A stretch of 14,417 nt of DNA from Actinomycetes bacterium (GTDB taxonomy: Bacteria > Actinomycetota > Acidimicrobiia > Acidimicrobiales > Palsa-688), in contig JAKBBS010000079.1 of assembly GCA_021808425.1 (NCBI GenBank), positions 1 through 14,417 on the forward strand. The letters are read 5' to 3'. Below are positions 6,702 through 14,240 of the stretch, one piece after another. Under the pieces are notes generated by a model that did no database searches, was not told the DNA's origin, and saw nothing but the letters and a program-made list of their open reading frames with translations. The position numbers and the translations under genes are program-made. The stretch's first letter is position 1. The number at the start of each line of letters is the position of its first letter.

Positions 6702-7117
6702 CCGATTCGCCGGCACGAAAGCCGGGACTTCGGATTCCACCCAACTGTGACTTGACACTCGGTTTAGCCTGCGTCGACAAGCCCTCGCCCGGCGTAACCG
6801 TCTGGACCATGACACCGAGCGAGCACCTCGCAAACCCTATAGGGGTTGTGCAGGGAGGCTTCATCGCTGCCTTCGCAGACACCGCGATGGCTTCGTCGAC
6901 GATCACGCACCTTGCTGGCCGAAAGGCCTACACCGCGAATACGGAGATGAAGATCAGCTTCTTGAAAGGTGCTCGAATCGGCAAGCCGTTGACTTGTACC
7001 GCCAGGGTGATCGGGGGCGGTTCGCGGATTACCTTCGTCGAAGCCGAAGTGACCGATGAGTCCGGCGCGCTGATCGCGAAAGCGTCCTCGACCTACCTCC
7101 TAACACCGCGGGACTGA
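6698..7117 (+). CDS. PaaI-like hotdog-fold acyl-CoA thioesterase
   Basis: A single hotdog-domain thioesterase of 139 residues, expected to hydrolyse an acyl- or aryl-CoA in the cytoplasm. The family core is SEHLANPIGVVQGGFIAAFADTA at about 41-63, written here as three parts: N46, then the VQGG turn (51-54), then D61, the likely catalytic acid on the long helix. The usual His of the HGG turn is Gln52, a variant I recall from several subgroups of the family, so activity is not ruled out. The C-terminal strands (YTANTEMKISFLKGARIG, then SSTYLLTPRD) are typical. The GTG start overlaps the tetR stop by four bases. The substrate is unknown. Confidence 0.85.
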   Translation: MTDSPARKPGLRIPPNCDLTLGLACVDKPSPGVTVWTMTPSEHLANPIGVVQGGFIAAFADTAMASSTITHLAGRKAYTANTEMKISFLKGARIGKPLTCTARVIGGGSRITFVEAEVTDESGALIAKASSTYLLTPRD

Positions 7118-7119
7118 TC

Positions 7120-7145
7120 CGAGGCAATACGCGTATTCGGCCTCG
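7120..7145. terminator. Two-way terminator hairpin between convergent genes
   Basis: CGAGGCAATACG pairs with CGTATT-CG-GCCTCG, giving twelve base pairs with only a two-base bulge. The centre AATACGCGTATT is itself a palindrome. It begins three bases after the thioesterase stop and lies 24 bases beyond the peroxiredoxin stop on the other strand. There is no long T-run, so efficiency is uncertain. Confidence 0.6.
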
Positions 7146-7168
7146 TTGGTCTTGCCCGCCGTATCGCT

Positions 7169-7654
7169 TCAGCCGAGAGCAGCGAGGATGGCGTCGGCGC
7201 TGCTCACATCGAGGCCCAGAGTCTCCTCTACTGCGAGGTGGGATACGACCCCGTCCTTGATGATCGCTGCGTAACGTTTCGAGCGGACTCCGAGCCCTCC
7301 GCCCGTCAGGTCGACGTCGAGGCCCAGTTCCTTAGTGAACACCGCAGACCCGTCGGCTATCAGGCCAACCTCGTCTGAAATGTCATTTGCCCTGCCCCAC
7401 GCACCCATCACGAAAGCGTCATTGACCGAAACGCAGAAGACTTTGTCCACTCCTTTAGCCCGAAGGTCCTCGGCCCTTATCACGAACCCGGGCAGGTGAT
7501 GGTCGCTGCAGGTCGGCGTGAAAGCCCCTGGAACGCCGAAGAGCACGACGGTTCCCTGGCCAAGCAGTTCAGCGGTCTGGGCGGCCTCCGGACCAGAGGG
7601 TCCGGGGACCTGTACTTTGACGTCAGGGATCTTGTCGCCCACAGCTATGGTCAT
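7169..7654 (-). CDS. Peroxiredoxin, Prx5 type
   Basis: A thiol peroxidase that reduces H2O2, organic peroxides or peroxynitrite in the cytoplasm. The 161-residue protein has the Prx5 active-site loop VPGAFTPTCSDHHLPGF with P42, T46 and the peroxidatic C49 in the PxxxTxxC arrangement. A second Cys, C74 in KVFCVSVND, is at the position common in this family and need not be the resolving residue. GVRSKRYAAIIKDG (about 122-135) supplies the conserved Arg near the active site. No glutaredoxin domain is fused. The ATG has AAGGAGA upstream. It is a single-gene unit, convergent with the thioesterase and divergent from rpiA. Confidence 0.92.
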   Translation of the reverse strand: MTIAVGDKIPDVKVQVPGPSGPEAAQTAELLGQGTVVLFGVPGAFTPTCSDHHLPGFVIRAEDLRAKGVDKVFCVSVNDAFVMGAWGRANDISDEVGLIADGSAVFTKELGLDVDLTGGGLGVRSKRYAAIIKDGVVSHLAVEETLGLDVSSADAILAALG

Positions 7655-7764
7655 AAATTCTCCTTGGAATCGGGGCGCGCCAGCCTGGTTTGCGGCGCCG
7701 TAATCTTTCCGACACGGTAGCGCTTCGCCGAGGGCTTCACGAACTGCCGGGCCGAGCGCTGACG

Positions 7765-7785
7765 ACGGCGAGCTGACCTCGCCGT
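7765..7785. promoter_or_regulatory. Perfect inverted repeat upstream of rpiA
   Basis: ACGGCGAG and CTCGCCGT are perfect 8-bp arms around a five-base spacer, ending 20 bases before the rpiA ATG in the 151-base divergent region shared with the peroxiredoxin gene. It could be an operator or a 5'-leader hairpin. I could not identify firm -10 or -35 boxes for either gene here. Confidence 0.4.
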
Positions 7786-7805
7786 GCTATGCCAAGATTC
7801 CTTCC

Positions 7806-8516
7806 ATGGCCGAAGGGGACCAAGGGGACAGAGATCGCTACGAAGCCGAAACGGCCAAGGCCGAGAAGGCGATCGCGGCCGAGACGGCCGCGGCTCTGGT
7901 CGAGGATGGGATGACAGTCGGCCTCGGCACCGGTTCGACCGTGGCGTTCCTGCTTCCCGCTCTCGCCGCTCGGCACTTGTCGATCCACTGTGTCGCGACC
8001 TCTCCTGCCACCGAAGCCCTGGGTCGGGAAGCCGGACTCAGCATCGAGGCGTTCGATTCTCCCGGAGCGCCGTCGCGACTCGACATTGCTATCGACGGCG
8101 CCGACCAGGTCGCTCCTGACGGTTGGCTGGTTAAAGGTGCGGGCGCAGCCCATACTCGAGAGAAGGTGGTCGCTGCGACGACGGACCGCTTCGTGGTGAT
8201 TGTCTCCGCCAACAAGCTCGTCGAGGTTCTTTCACCACCCGTTCCGCTCGAAATCCTTGCGTTTGGATCGCCGTCCACCTTTCGACGCCTCGATGGGGCT
8301 ATACCGAGGCCTGCGACTCCAAGGAGCCCTGAGGGGGGAATCATCGCTGACTGGATTCAGACTTTCAATAACCCTGAAACTCTTTCAGCTTATCTCGATG
8401 CCATCCCAGGAGTCATAAGTCACGGACTCTTCCCGCCGTCGATGGTCCATGACGTGATCGTCGCCGGCCGACACTACCGATGCCCCCCTCAGCGGAGGCA
8501 GGGAGCGAGTGGGTGA
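7806..8516 (+). CDS. rpiA: Ribose-5-phosphate isomerase A
   Basis: RpiA interconverts ribose 5-phosphate and ribulose 5-phosphate in the pentose phosphate pathway. The 236-residue protein has the phosphate-binding loop VGLGTGST (38-45) and ATSPATEALGREAGL for the phosphate/NAGB-like fold. The catalytic block is DIAIDGADQV with D97 and D100, then KGAGAAHTREK with K110 and the probable general base E119. VIVSANKLVEVL and GGIIADW further along are also typical. Two changes from the usual KGGGGALTREK are visible (A for G, H for L) and do not touch the catalytic residues. The ATG at 7806 has no clear ribosome binding site. The N-terminus is about ten residues longer than the core. It is a single gene with no evident operon. 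Confidence 0.93.
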   Translation: MAEGDQGDRDRYEAETAKAEKAIAAETAAALVEDGMTVGLGTGSTVAFLLPALAARHLSIHCVATSPATEALGREAGLSIEAFDSPGAPSRLDIAIDGADQVAPDGWLVKGAGAAHTREKVVAATTDRFVVIVSANKLVEVLSPPVPLEILAFGSPSTFRRLDGAIPRPATPRSPEGGIIADWIQTFNNPETLSAYLDAIPGVISHGLFPPSMVHDVIVAGRHYRCPPQRRQGASG

Positions 8517-8544
8517 ACCGCTAAACGGCCGTCGTGGCCATCAG

Positions 8545-8571
8545 CAGCCTCGAATCAGCCTCGAATCAGCC
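8545..8571. repeat. Short tandem repeat, 11-base unit
   Basis: CAGCCTCGAAT occurs twice in direct succession (8545-8555 and 8556-8566), followed by the first five bases of a third unit. It lies in the 169-base gap between the convergent rpiA and acyl-CoA dehydrogenase genes. Apart from it and a small GGCC-gtcgt-GGCC stem at 8528-8540, I see nothing in that gap. Confidence 0.7.
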
Positions 8572-8685
8572 CAAGACTAAAGACTGATAAATCACCCAAA
8601 CATGCCACGAACAACGAAGGACGAACGACCAGGTAACGCCCCTCGCTATGCCCCTGTGCCCCCTCGAACCTGTGCCCTCCCGAAC

Positions 8686-9909
8686 CTATTCGATGTGCAT
8701 TCCCGAGATCGCCCGCGCAATCACAAGCTGTTGGATCTCGCTCGTCCCCTCGAAAATGGTGAAGATCTTTGCGTCACGATGCCAGCGCTCCACCGGGTGG
8801 TCTCTCACGTAGCCGGCCCCCCCGAGGATCTGGATCGCCTCATCCGTGACAGTAACGGCCGTCTCACCAGCGAACAGCTTGGACTGCGAACCTTCCGCAG
8901 CTTCGAAGCCACTCGTGCTCGAACCCCGCCACGATGCATTCCACACAAGAAGACGGGACGCGTCCGTGAGCATCCTCATCCGGGCTAGCTTGAACGCAAT
9001 CGCCTGGTTCTCGATGATCGCTCGACCGAACTGTCTACGCTCCTTCGCGTAGTCGAGAGCGTACTCGTAGGCCGCTCGTGCAATCCCGACGGCCTGCGCA
9101 CCGACAGCCGGACGGGTCTTTTCGAATGTCGCCATCGCAGCCTGTGAACGACTCCCACCGGACCCGGACCTCGCTCGGGCCAGGCGCTCGTCAAGGCGGT
9201 CCTTTCCGCCGAGAAGGTTCCTTCCCGGCACGCGAACGTCGTCGAGGATGACCTCTGCCGTATGCGAAGCGCGAATGCCCATCTTCTGGAACTTCTGACC
9301 CTGCGAAAGCCCCGTGGTTCCCGGACCGATCACGAAGCTTGCTTGGCCTCGTCCCTTGAGATCGGGTTCGACCGATGCCACCACGACATGCACATCGGCG
9401 ATGCCGCCGTTTGTGATCCAGGTCTTGGTTCCGTTGAGCACCCACTCGCCGCGGGACTCGTCGTAGACTGCGCGGGTTCTCATCGACGACACGTCCGAGC
9501 CGGCGTCAGGTTCCGAAACGCAGAACGCTCCCAACGCGACCTTGTCGGGGGTTCCGAAGCACTGAGGCAACCACTCCCCGATCTGTTCGGGCGTCCCGTT
9601 GGCGAAGATTCCAGCGACTGCGAGGGTGGTCCCGAAGATTGCGAGCCCTATGCCTGCGTCACCCCAAGCCATCTCCTCCATGACCAGGGGAACAGAGATA
9701 CCGCTCGAATCGGAGAAAATGTTCGCGACGAAGTCGAGTGAGTACATCCCGACCTTTGCAGCCTCCTCGATGACAGGCCACGGGGTTTCCTCGCGTTCGT
9801 CCCATTCATGAGCGACAGGACGGACCACCTTCTCCGCAAAGTCGTGCACCCACTTCCGCAGCTGTTCCTGGTCTTCGTTGAGCCCCATGAAAAAATCCGG
9901 CATCTTCAC
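8686..9909 (-). CDS. Acyl-CoA dehydrogenase
   Basis: An FAD-dependent dehydrogenase that introduces the alpha-beta double bond in an acyl-CoA, as in fatty acid or branched-chain amino acid breakdown. The 407-residue protein has the all-alpha N-terminal domain, then the FAD/substrate signature GAFCVSEPDAGSDVSSM (about 127-143). WITNGGIADVHVVVA follows, then the C-terminal helical domain with KERRQFGRAIIENQAIAFKLA and EAIQILGGAGYVRDHPVERW. The catalytic base is at the family position, E387 in IFEGTSEIQQL. A Ser/Gly/Arg-rich linker near residues 245-258 separates the beta domain from the C-terminal helices. GTG 9909 has GAGAGG six bases upstream; ATG 9903 is an alternative start. Chain-length preference cannot be read. 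Confidence 0.93.
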   Translation of the reverse strand: MKMPDFFMGLNEDQEQLRKWVHDFAEKVVRPVAHEWDEREETPWPVIEEAAKVGMYSLDFVANIFSDSSGISVPLVMEEMAWGDAGIGLAIFGTTLAVAGIFANGTPEQIGEWLPQCFGTPDKVALGAFCVSEPDAGSDVSSMRTRAVYDESRGEWVLNGTKTWITNGGIADVHVVVASVEPDLKGRGQASFVIGPGTTGLSQGQKFQKMGIRASHTAEVILDDVRVPGRNLLGGKDRLDERLARARSGSGGSRSQAAMATFEKTRPAVGAQAVGIARAAYEYALDYAKERRQFGRAIIENQAIAFKLARMRMLTDASRLLVWNASWRGSSTSGFEAAEGSQSKLFAGETAVTVTDEAIQILGGAGYVRDHPVERWHRDAKIFTIFEGTSEIQQLVIARAISGMHIE

Positions 9910-9933
9910 CTCAGACCTCTCGCCAACAAATAC

Positions 9934-9963
9934 ATTTGTTACTGAATAGTAACAAATATTATA
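9934..9963 (-). promoter_or_regulatory. Acyl-CoA dehydrogenase promoter with overlapping palindromic operator
   Basis: On the minus strand a perfect TATAAT (9963-9958) sits in a short AT-rich patch. Directly downstream is a palindrome with perfect 10-bp arms, ATTTGTTACT (9934-9943) and AGTAACAAAT (9948-9957), around GAAT. The expected transcription start, near 9951, falls inside it. A further AACAAATA half site occurs at 9925-9932. I see no good -35 box. The layout fits repression by a TetR-type regulator, a common control of acyl-CoA dehydrogenase genes. The arms differ from the repeat at 5822-5844, so the local TetR protein is not the obvious partner. Confidence 0.65.
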
Positions 9964-10005
9964 CCGCTCAATCTCTCAAACGTCGCACAAGCCTCCCCCT
10001 CAAAT

Positions 10006-11352
10006 TCAACGGACAGTCGTCCCACCAGGCCCGTCCTCGACCGTCCAGCCCTCCGCGATCAGCTCGTTCCGCAAGGCATCCGCTCGCGCCCAGTCACGCT
10101 TCGAGCGCGCCTGGTCTCGCTGCGCCGCACGCTCGACGACAGAAGGCGGTACGACCTTGCCCTCGCGCCGAAGCTCCAAGCCGAGCGCCGACTCGAACAT
10201 ATCGAAGACAGCCGACGCGAGACCGGCCGCCTCGTCTCCCGTCGCTGACCTCGCTGCTTTGAGCAGGTCGAATCCGAGGGCGATCGCTTTTGGCGTGTCG
10301 AGATCGTCGTCCATGAAGGCCCGGAACTTGGCCAGCGCAGCCTCATTCGCGCTGGCACCCCTCGCTCCGGCGAACTCCCGCGAGAAGATGTCGAGGCGCT
10401 CGACTCCCGCCGAAGCGGCTTCGAGGGTGCCGGCGCCCACCGCCATCGGCGAGCGGTAGTGCGCCTGGAGAACTTGGAGCCGGAAAGCTCTCGGGTCGTA
10501 CGCGTCGAGGAGGCCGAGAAGCGAGAGGGTGTTGCCGAGAGATTTGCTCATTTTCTCACCTCCCTCGTCGACAATCATCCCGTTGTGGGCCCAGTGGCGG
10601 GCGAAGACTTTCCCGTCCGCGGTCGCTTGGGCTCGCTCGTTCTCGTGGTGGGGGAACGAAAGATCGAGACCCCCTGTGTGCAGGTCGAAACCCTCCCCCA
10701 GCAGCCCGAGCGACATCACGACGCATTCGGTGTGCCATCCCGGGCGACCTTCACCCCACGGCGACTGCCATGCCGGCTCGCCTGGCTTCGCGAACTTCCA
10801 AAGCACGAAGTCCATCGCAGAGTGCTTAGCCGAAGCATCATTGGCTTCGATCCGGGCCCCGACGCGCAGGGATTCGAGCGGCTGGCGGGCGAGGAGTCCG
10901 TAATCCCCGACGCTCTCCGCTGAGAAGTACACGCCGTCGCCACCCACGTACGCATGCCCGGACTCGACGAGGCGTCCGATCAGGTCGACCATCTCCGACA
11001 CCCAAGCCGTGGCGTGAGGGGTGTCGTCGGGGCGGGCCACCCCGAGCCTGTCCATCGTGTCCCACCAGATAGTTTCATATCGAGCTGAAACCTGTTCGGG
11101 CGTTTCGCCGGAGCTGCGGGCTTTGGCGATGATCTTGTCCTCGATGTCGGTGACGTTGGACGCGAACCGGACTTCCATTCCGGTCCATCCGAGGTACCTC
11201 CGAAGGACGTCCCACACGACGGTGAAGCGGCCGTGGCCGAGGTGGGGCTCACCCGAGACTGTCGGCCCGCAGACGTACATCGAGAACTTGCCGGGCTGGG
11301 AGCCCTCGACGGGGGTCACGTAACCCAACGCGGTATCGAAGAGGCGTAGCAC
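10006..11352 (-). CDS. cysS: Cysteinyl-tRNA synthetase
   Basis: This class I synthetase charges tRNA-Cys with cysteine. The 448-residue protein has the start MYVCGPTVSGEPHLGHGR, with zinc ligand C28 and the HIGH-type HLGH at 37-40. The other zinc ligands are C210 in GWHTEC, and H235 and E239 in FPHHENERAQ; the KMSKS loop is at 267-271. The C-terminal anticodon-binding part (DLDTPKAIALGFDLL, KRDWARADALRNELIAEGW) is complete. The mycothiol ligase MshC, a paralogue in actinobacteria, was considered, but the CGPTV start and the full C-terminus point to CysRS. The GTG start at 11352 has no Shine-Dalgarno sequence. The gene is divergent from valS across 20 bases. Confidence 0.95.
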   Translation of the reverse strand: MLRLFDTALGYVTPVEGSQPGKFSMYVCGPTVSGEPHLGHGRFTVVWDVLRRYLGWTGMEVRFASNVTDIEDKIIAKARSSGETPEQVSARYETIWWDTMDRLGVARPDDTPHATAWVSEMVDLIGRLVESGHAYVGGDGVYFSAESVGDYGLLARQPLESLRVGARIEANDASAKHSAMDFVLWKFAKPGEPAWQSPWGEGRPGWHTECVVMSLGLLGEGFDLHTGGLDLSFPHHENERAQATADGKVFARHWAHNGMIVDEGGEKMSKSLGNTLSLLGLLDAYDPRAFRLQVLQAHYRSPMAVGAGTLEAASAGVERLDIFSREFAGARGASANEAALAKFRAFMDDDLDTPKAIALGFDLLKAARSATGDEAAGLASAVFDMFESALGLELRREGKVVPPSVVERAAQRDQARSKRDWARADALRNELIAEGWTVEDGPGGTTVR

Positions 11353-11357
11353 GCAAG

Positions 11358-11364
11358 TACCGTA
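11358..11364. promoter_or_regulatory. Overlapping -10 boxes of a cysS/valS bidirectional promoter
   Basis: The 20 bases between the two start codons contain TACCGTA. Read forward, TACCGT (11358-11363) lies nine bases before the valS ATG. Read in reverse, TACGGT (11364-11359) lies six bases before the cysS GTG. Both fit TANNNT. Each transcript would then start at or very near its own start codon, in agreement with the weak (valS GCGGGA) or absent (cysS) Shine-Dalgarno sequences. Confidence 0.5.
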
Positions 11365-11372
11365 GCGGGATC

Positions 11373-14075
11373 ATGTCTACACCTGCTGCGGACAAACCAA
11401 CCCTAGATGGCCTCGAGGACCGCTGGTCCGCCCGATGGGAGCTCGAGGGCACCTATCGCTTCGACCGTGAGGCGGCGAGCCAGGAGGTGGCAGGCCGTGC
11501 GGGCGCAGACGGCGAGGCCACGCGGGCTCGCGCCGTGTACTCCATCGACACCCCTCCCCCGACGGTGTCCGGGTCGCTGCACGTCGGCCACGTCTTCTCC
11601 TACACCCACACCGACACAATCGCCCGCTACAAGCGCATGCGCGGCTACCAGGTCTTTTACCCGATGGGCTGGGATGACAACGGGCTGCCGACCGAGCGAC
11701 GGGTCCAGAACTATTTCGGTGTCCGCTGCGACGTTTCGCTGCCATATGACCACGACTTCAAGCCGCCGGCTGAGGGTGGCCTCGACAAGGGCGTCGAACC
11801 CGTCTCGTGCTCCAGGCCGAATTTCGTGGAGCTGTGCGGCGTGCTCGTCGCCGAGGACGAGAAGGCGTTCGAAGCGCTGTTTCGCAAGCTCGGGCTCTCC
11901 GTCGACTGGACCCAGCACTACACGACCATCGGCGACTCCGCGAGAAGGGCATCGCAGCGGGCTTTCCTGCGTCTGCTGGCCGCCGGCGAGGCCTACAGTG
12001 CCGAAGCTCCGACGCTGTGGGATGTCGACTTCCGCACTGCGGTTGCGCAAGCCGAACTGGAGGATAGAGAGCGCGACGGCGCGTATCACCGGCTTAGCTT
12101 TCGCCGATCCGACGGATCGGGGCTGCTCGTCGATACGACGCGCCCAGAGCTGCTGGCGGCGTGCGTTGCCGTTGTTGCCCACCCCGATGATTCCCGCTTC
12201 GCCGACGTCGTCGGCTCCACCGTCACGACGCCCGTATTCGGGGCGGAGGTGCCGGTCCTCGCCCATAGCTTGGCCCAGCCCGACAAGGGGACCGGGGTCG
12301 CAATGGTTTGCACGTTCGGCGACGTCACGGACGTCACGTGGTGGCGGGAGCTGTCACTGCCCGTACGCTCTGTCATGGGCCGAGACGGCCGCTTCGTCGC
12401 CTCCCCGCCCGGCGGACTCACCGTCGAAGGCCAGGCGTTCTACCAGGAGTCGATCGCAGGCCGCAACGTCAACCAGGCGCAAAGAGCCGTCGTAGAACAG
12501 CTCCGCGCCCGAGGCGAACTGATAGGCGACCCGAAGCCGATACGTCACGCCGTCAAGTTCTACGAGCGCGGAGACAGGCCGCTCGAAATCGTCACAAGCC
12601 GCCAGTGGTTCTTCCGTACAGTCTCACACAGGGACGCGCTCGCCTCGCTGGGTCGCAAACTCGGATGGCAACCCACCTACATGGCAGCCCGCTTCGCCCA
12701 CTGGGTCGACGGGCTTCAAGGTGACTGGCTCGTGAGCCGCCAGCGGTTCTTCGGGGTGCCGTTCCCCGTGTGGTACCGCCTCGGCCCCGACGGATCACCC
12801 GATTATTCGGAACCGCTCCTTCCCGACGAGTCTCAACTCCCGATCGACCCGAGCACGCAAGCCCCTGCGGGTTTCAACGAATCGGACCGGGGCCGACCGG
12901 GGGGGTTCGTGGCGGATCCCGACGTCATGGACACCTGGGCGACGTCCTCGCTGACACCGCAGATCGCCGGTGGTTGGGTAGACGACCAGGAGCTGTTCGA
13001 CCTGGTGTTCCCGATGGACTTGCGACCCCAGGGCCATGACATCATCCGCACGTGGCTGTTCTCGACGGTCGTTCGCTCCTACCTCGAGCACGGCACGCTT
13101 CCGTGGAGGAACGCCGCGATATCAGGCTGGATCTTGGACCCTGACCGCAAGAAGATGTCCAAGTCGAAGGGCAACGTCGTCACGCCAACTGCGCTCCTCG
13201 AACGCTACGGGTCAGACGCTGTGCGCTACTGGGCGGCAAGTGCGCGCCCGGGCACCGATGCGACTTTCGACGAGGCCCAGATGAAGATCGGCCGCCGCCT
13301 GGCGATCAAGCTTCTCAACGTGTCTCGCTTTGTCCTTGGCGCCTCGGGCGAGGCGCCGTACGAAGTTGCCCCGAGGAGGGAGCCAGCCGAAGGGTCCATG
13401 GCACCCCTCGCACTAGAGCCGGTGGACTCCGCTTTCCTTGAATCATGCGACGCCCTCGTGGCAGACGTGACAGCAGCGTTCGAAAGCTACGACTACGCCC
13501 GGGCGCTCGAGCGCAGCGAAGCATTCTTCTGGATGTTCTGCGACGACTACGTCGAGTTGGTAAAGAACCGCGCTTACGCTGCACTCGGCGAGGAGCGGGC
13601 AGCATCGGCCCGCTACGCGCTGCGCCGCGGTCTGTCGACGCTTATACGTCTCTTCGCGCCGGTCCTGCCGTTCGTCACGGAAGAAGTTTGGTCGTGGTGG
13701 CAGACCGGATCTATTCACCGAGCAGAGTGGCCGTCCGGTGGCGAGAGTCGTATGGCTCCCCGGACATCGACGGCGTCGGATCCCGCTGGCGACGAGTTGC
13801 TCCTTCAATCCGCGAGGAAGCTCCTAGCCGAGGTGCGGCGGACAAAGACCGAAGCAGGCGTGTCCCTGCGCGCCCCAGTCGAGAAAGTCGTGGTCACGGC
13901 GAGCGGTGGTGTCATATCTGCTCTGAGCTCAGCCGCTGACGACCTTCGCGAGGCTGGAGTCATCGCAGAACTGGCCTTTGAGCTCCGCGAGGGGGGTTCC
14001 GGCAGTGTGGTCGGTGCGAGCGAATTGTCAGTCCACGTAGTTCTGGCGAAGCTTGTTGAGCCTCCGAAACTTTAG
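11373..14075 (+). CDS. valS: Valyl-tRNA synthetase, archaeal-like type
   Basis: This class I synthetase charges tRNA-Val and edits mischarged threonine. The 900-residue protein has the HIGH-type motif HVGH at 70-73 within PPPTVSGSLHVGHVFSYTHTD and the KMSKS loop at 594-598 in KKMSKSKGNVV. The editing domain carries DTTRPELLAACVAVVAHPDD. After the HIGH motif it reads FYPMGWDDNGLPTERRVQNY. Common bacterial ValRS has GTDHAGIATQ there, so this is the archaeal-like form also found in Rickettsia and some high-GC bacteria. The anticodon-binding domain is present (DYARALERSEAFFWMFCDDY). The end has a short beta domain and not the long coiled-coil arm of common bacterial ValRS. IleRS and LeuRS were considered and do not fit the HIGH context. 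Confidence 0.94.
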   Translation: MSTPAADKPTLDGLEDRWSARWELEGTYRFDREAASQEVAGRAGADGEATRARAVYSIDTPPPTVSGSLHVGHVFSYTHTDTIARYKRMRGYQVFYPMGWDDNGLPTERRVQNYFGVRCDVSLPYDHDFKPPAEGGLDKGVEPVSCSRPNFVELCGVLVAEDEKAFEALFRKLGLSVDWTQHYTTIGDSARRASQRAFLRLLAAGEAYSAEAPTLWDVDFRTAVAQAELEDRERDGAYHRLSFRRSDGSGLLVDTTRPELLAACVAVVAHPDDSRFADVVGSTVTTPVFGAEVPVLAHSLAQPDKGTGVAMVCTFGDVTDVTWWRELSLPVRSVMGRDGRFVASPPGGLTVEGQAFYQESIAGRNVNQAQRAVVEQLRARGELIGDPKPIRHAVKFYERGDRPLEIVTSRQWFFRTVSHRDALASLGRKLGWQPTYMAARFAHWVDGLQGDWLVSRQRFFGVPFPVWYRLGPDGSPDYSEPLLPDESQLPIDPSTQAPAGFNESDRGRPGGFVADPDVMDTWATSSLTPQIAGGWVDDQELFDLVFPMDLRPQGHDIIRTWLFSTVVRSYLEHGTLPWRNAAISGWILDPDRKKMSKSKGNVVTPTALLERYGSDAVRYWAASARPGTDATFDEAQMKIGRRLAIKLLNVSRFVLGASGEAPYEVAPRREPAEGSMAPLALEPVDSAFLESCDALVADVTAAFESYDYARALERSEAFFWMFCDDYVELVKNRAYAALGEERAASARYALRRGLSTLIRLFAPVLPFVTEEVWSWWQTGSIHRAEWPSGGESRMAPRTSTASDPAGDELLLQSARKLLAEVRRTKTEAGVSLRAPVEKVVVTASGGVISALSSAADDLREAGVIAELAFELREGGSGSVVGASELSVHVVLAKLVEPPKL

Positions 14076-14121
14076 CGACGATCGGGATATCGGTGAACTT
14101 CAGTGGTTCTCAAAAAGGATA

Positions 14122-14156
14122 GATACTTTATACCGGCTATAGATGTATAAAGTATC
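14122..14156. terminator. AT-rich perfect inverted repeat, probable two-way terminator
   Basis: GATACTTTATAC (14122-14133) and GTATAAAGTATC (14145-14156) are perfect 12-bp arms with an 11-base spacer, 47 bases after the valS stop. The stem is followed by AATCGTTTT on the plus strand and by TATCCTTTTT on the minus strand, so both converging transcripts (valS and the DUF151 gene) would end in a hairpin plus T-rich tract. The AT-rich stem is unusual for a terminator here, and an operator is an alternative. The rest of 14076-14240 contains one more small stem: CTGAGG at 14226-14231 with CCTCAG at 14239-14244, overlapping the DUF151 stop. Confidence 0.55.
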
Positions 14157-14240
14157 AATCGTTTTCGCCGACCCCCACCCCACGCCGTCAAACCCACCCG
14201 CGCCCGCCGACCTACGCCCGCTTGTCTGAGGCCACTGCCC

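Noticed and set aside
8545..8571. Tandem repeat considered as a CRISPR remnant
   Set aside because: The 11-base units are directly adjacent with no spacers and number only two and a half; no cas genes are present.
5822..9957. One regulator controlling both the tetR unit and the acyl-CoA dehydrogenase
   Set aside because: The two inverted repeats (ACCATGT/ACATGGT with a nine-base spacer; ATTTGTTACT/AGTAACAAAT with a four-base spacer) share no clear half-site sequence.
10006..11352. Mycothiol ligase MshC instead of CysRS
   Set aside because: The start motif is CGPTV with HLGHGR rather than the MshC-type CGITPYDATHLGHA. The C-terminal anticodon-binding region is complete and valS is adjacent.
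11403..12495. 287- and 362-codon frames inside valS
   Set aside because: They lie within a gene whose motifs continue across the whole region. Their composition is Arg/Ser/Pro-rich with no conserved pattern.
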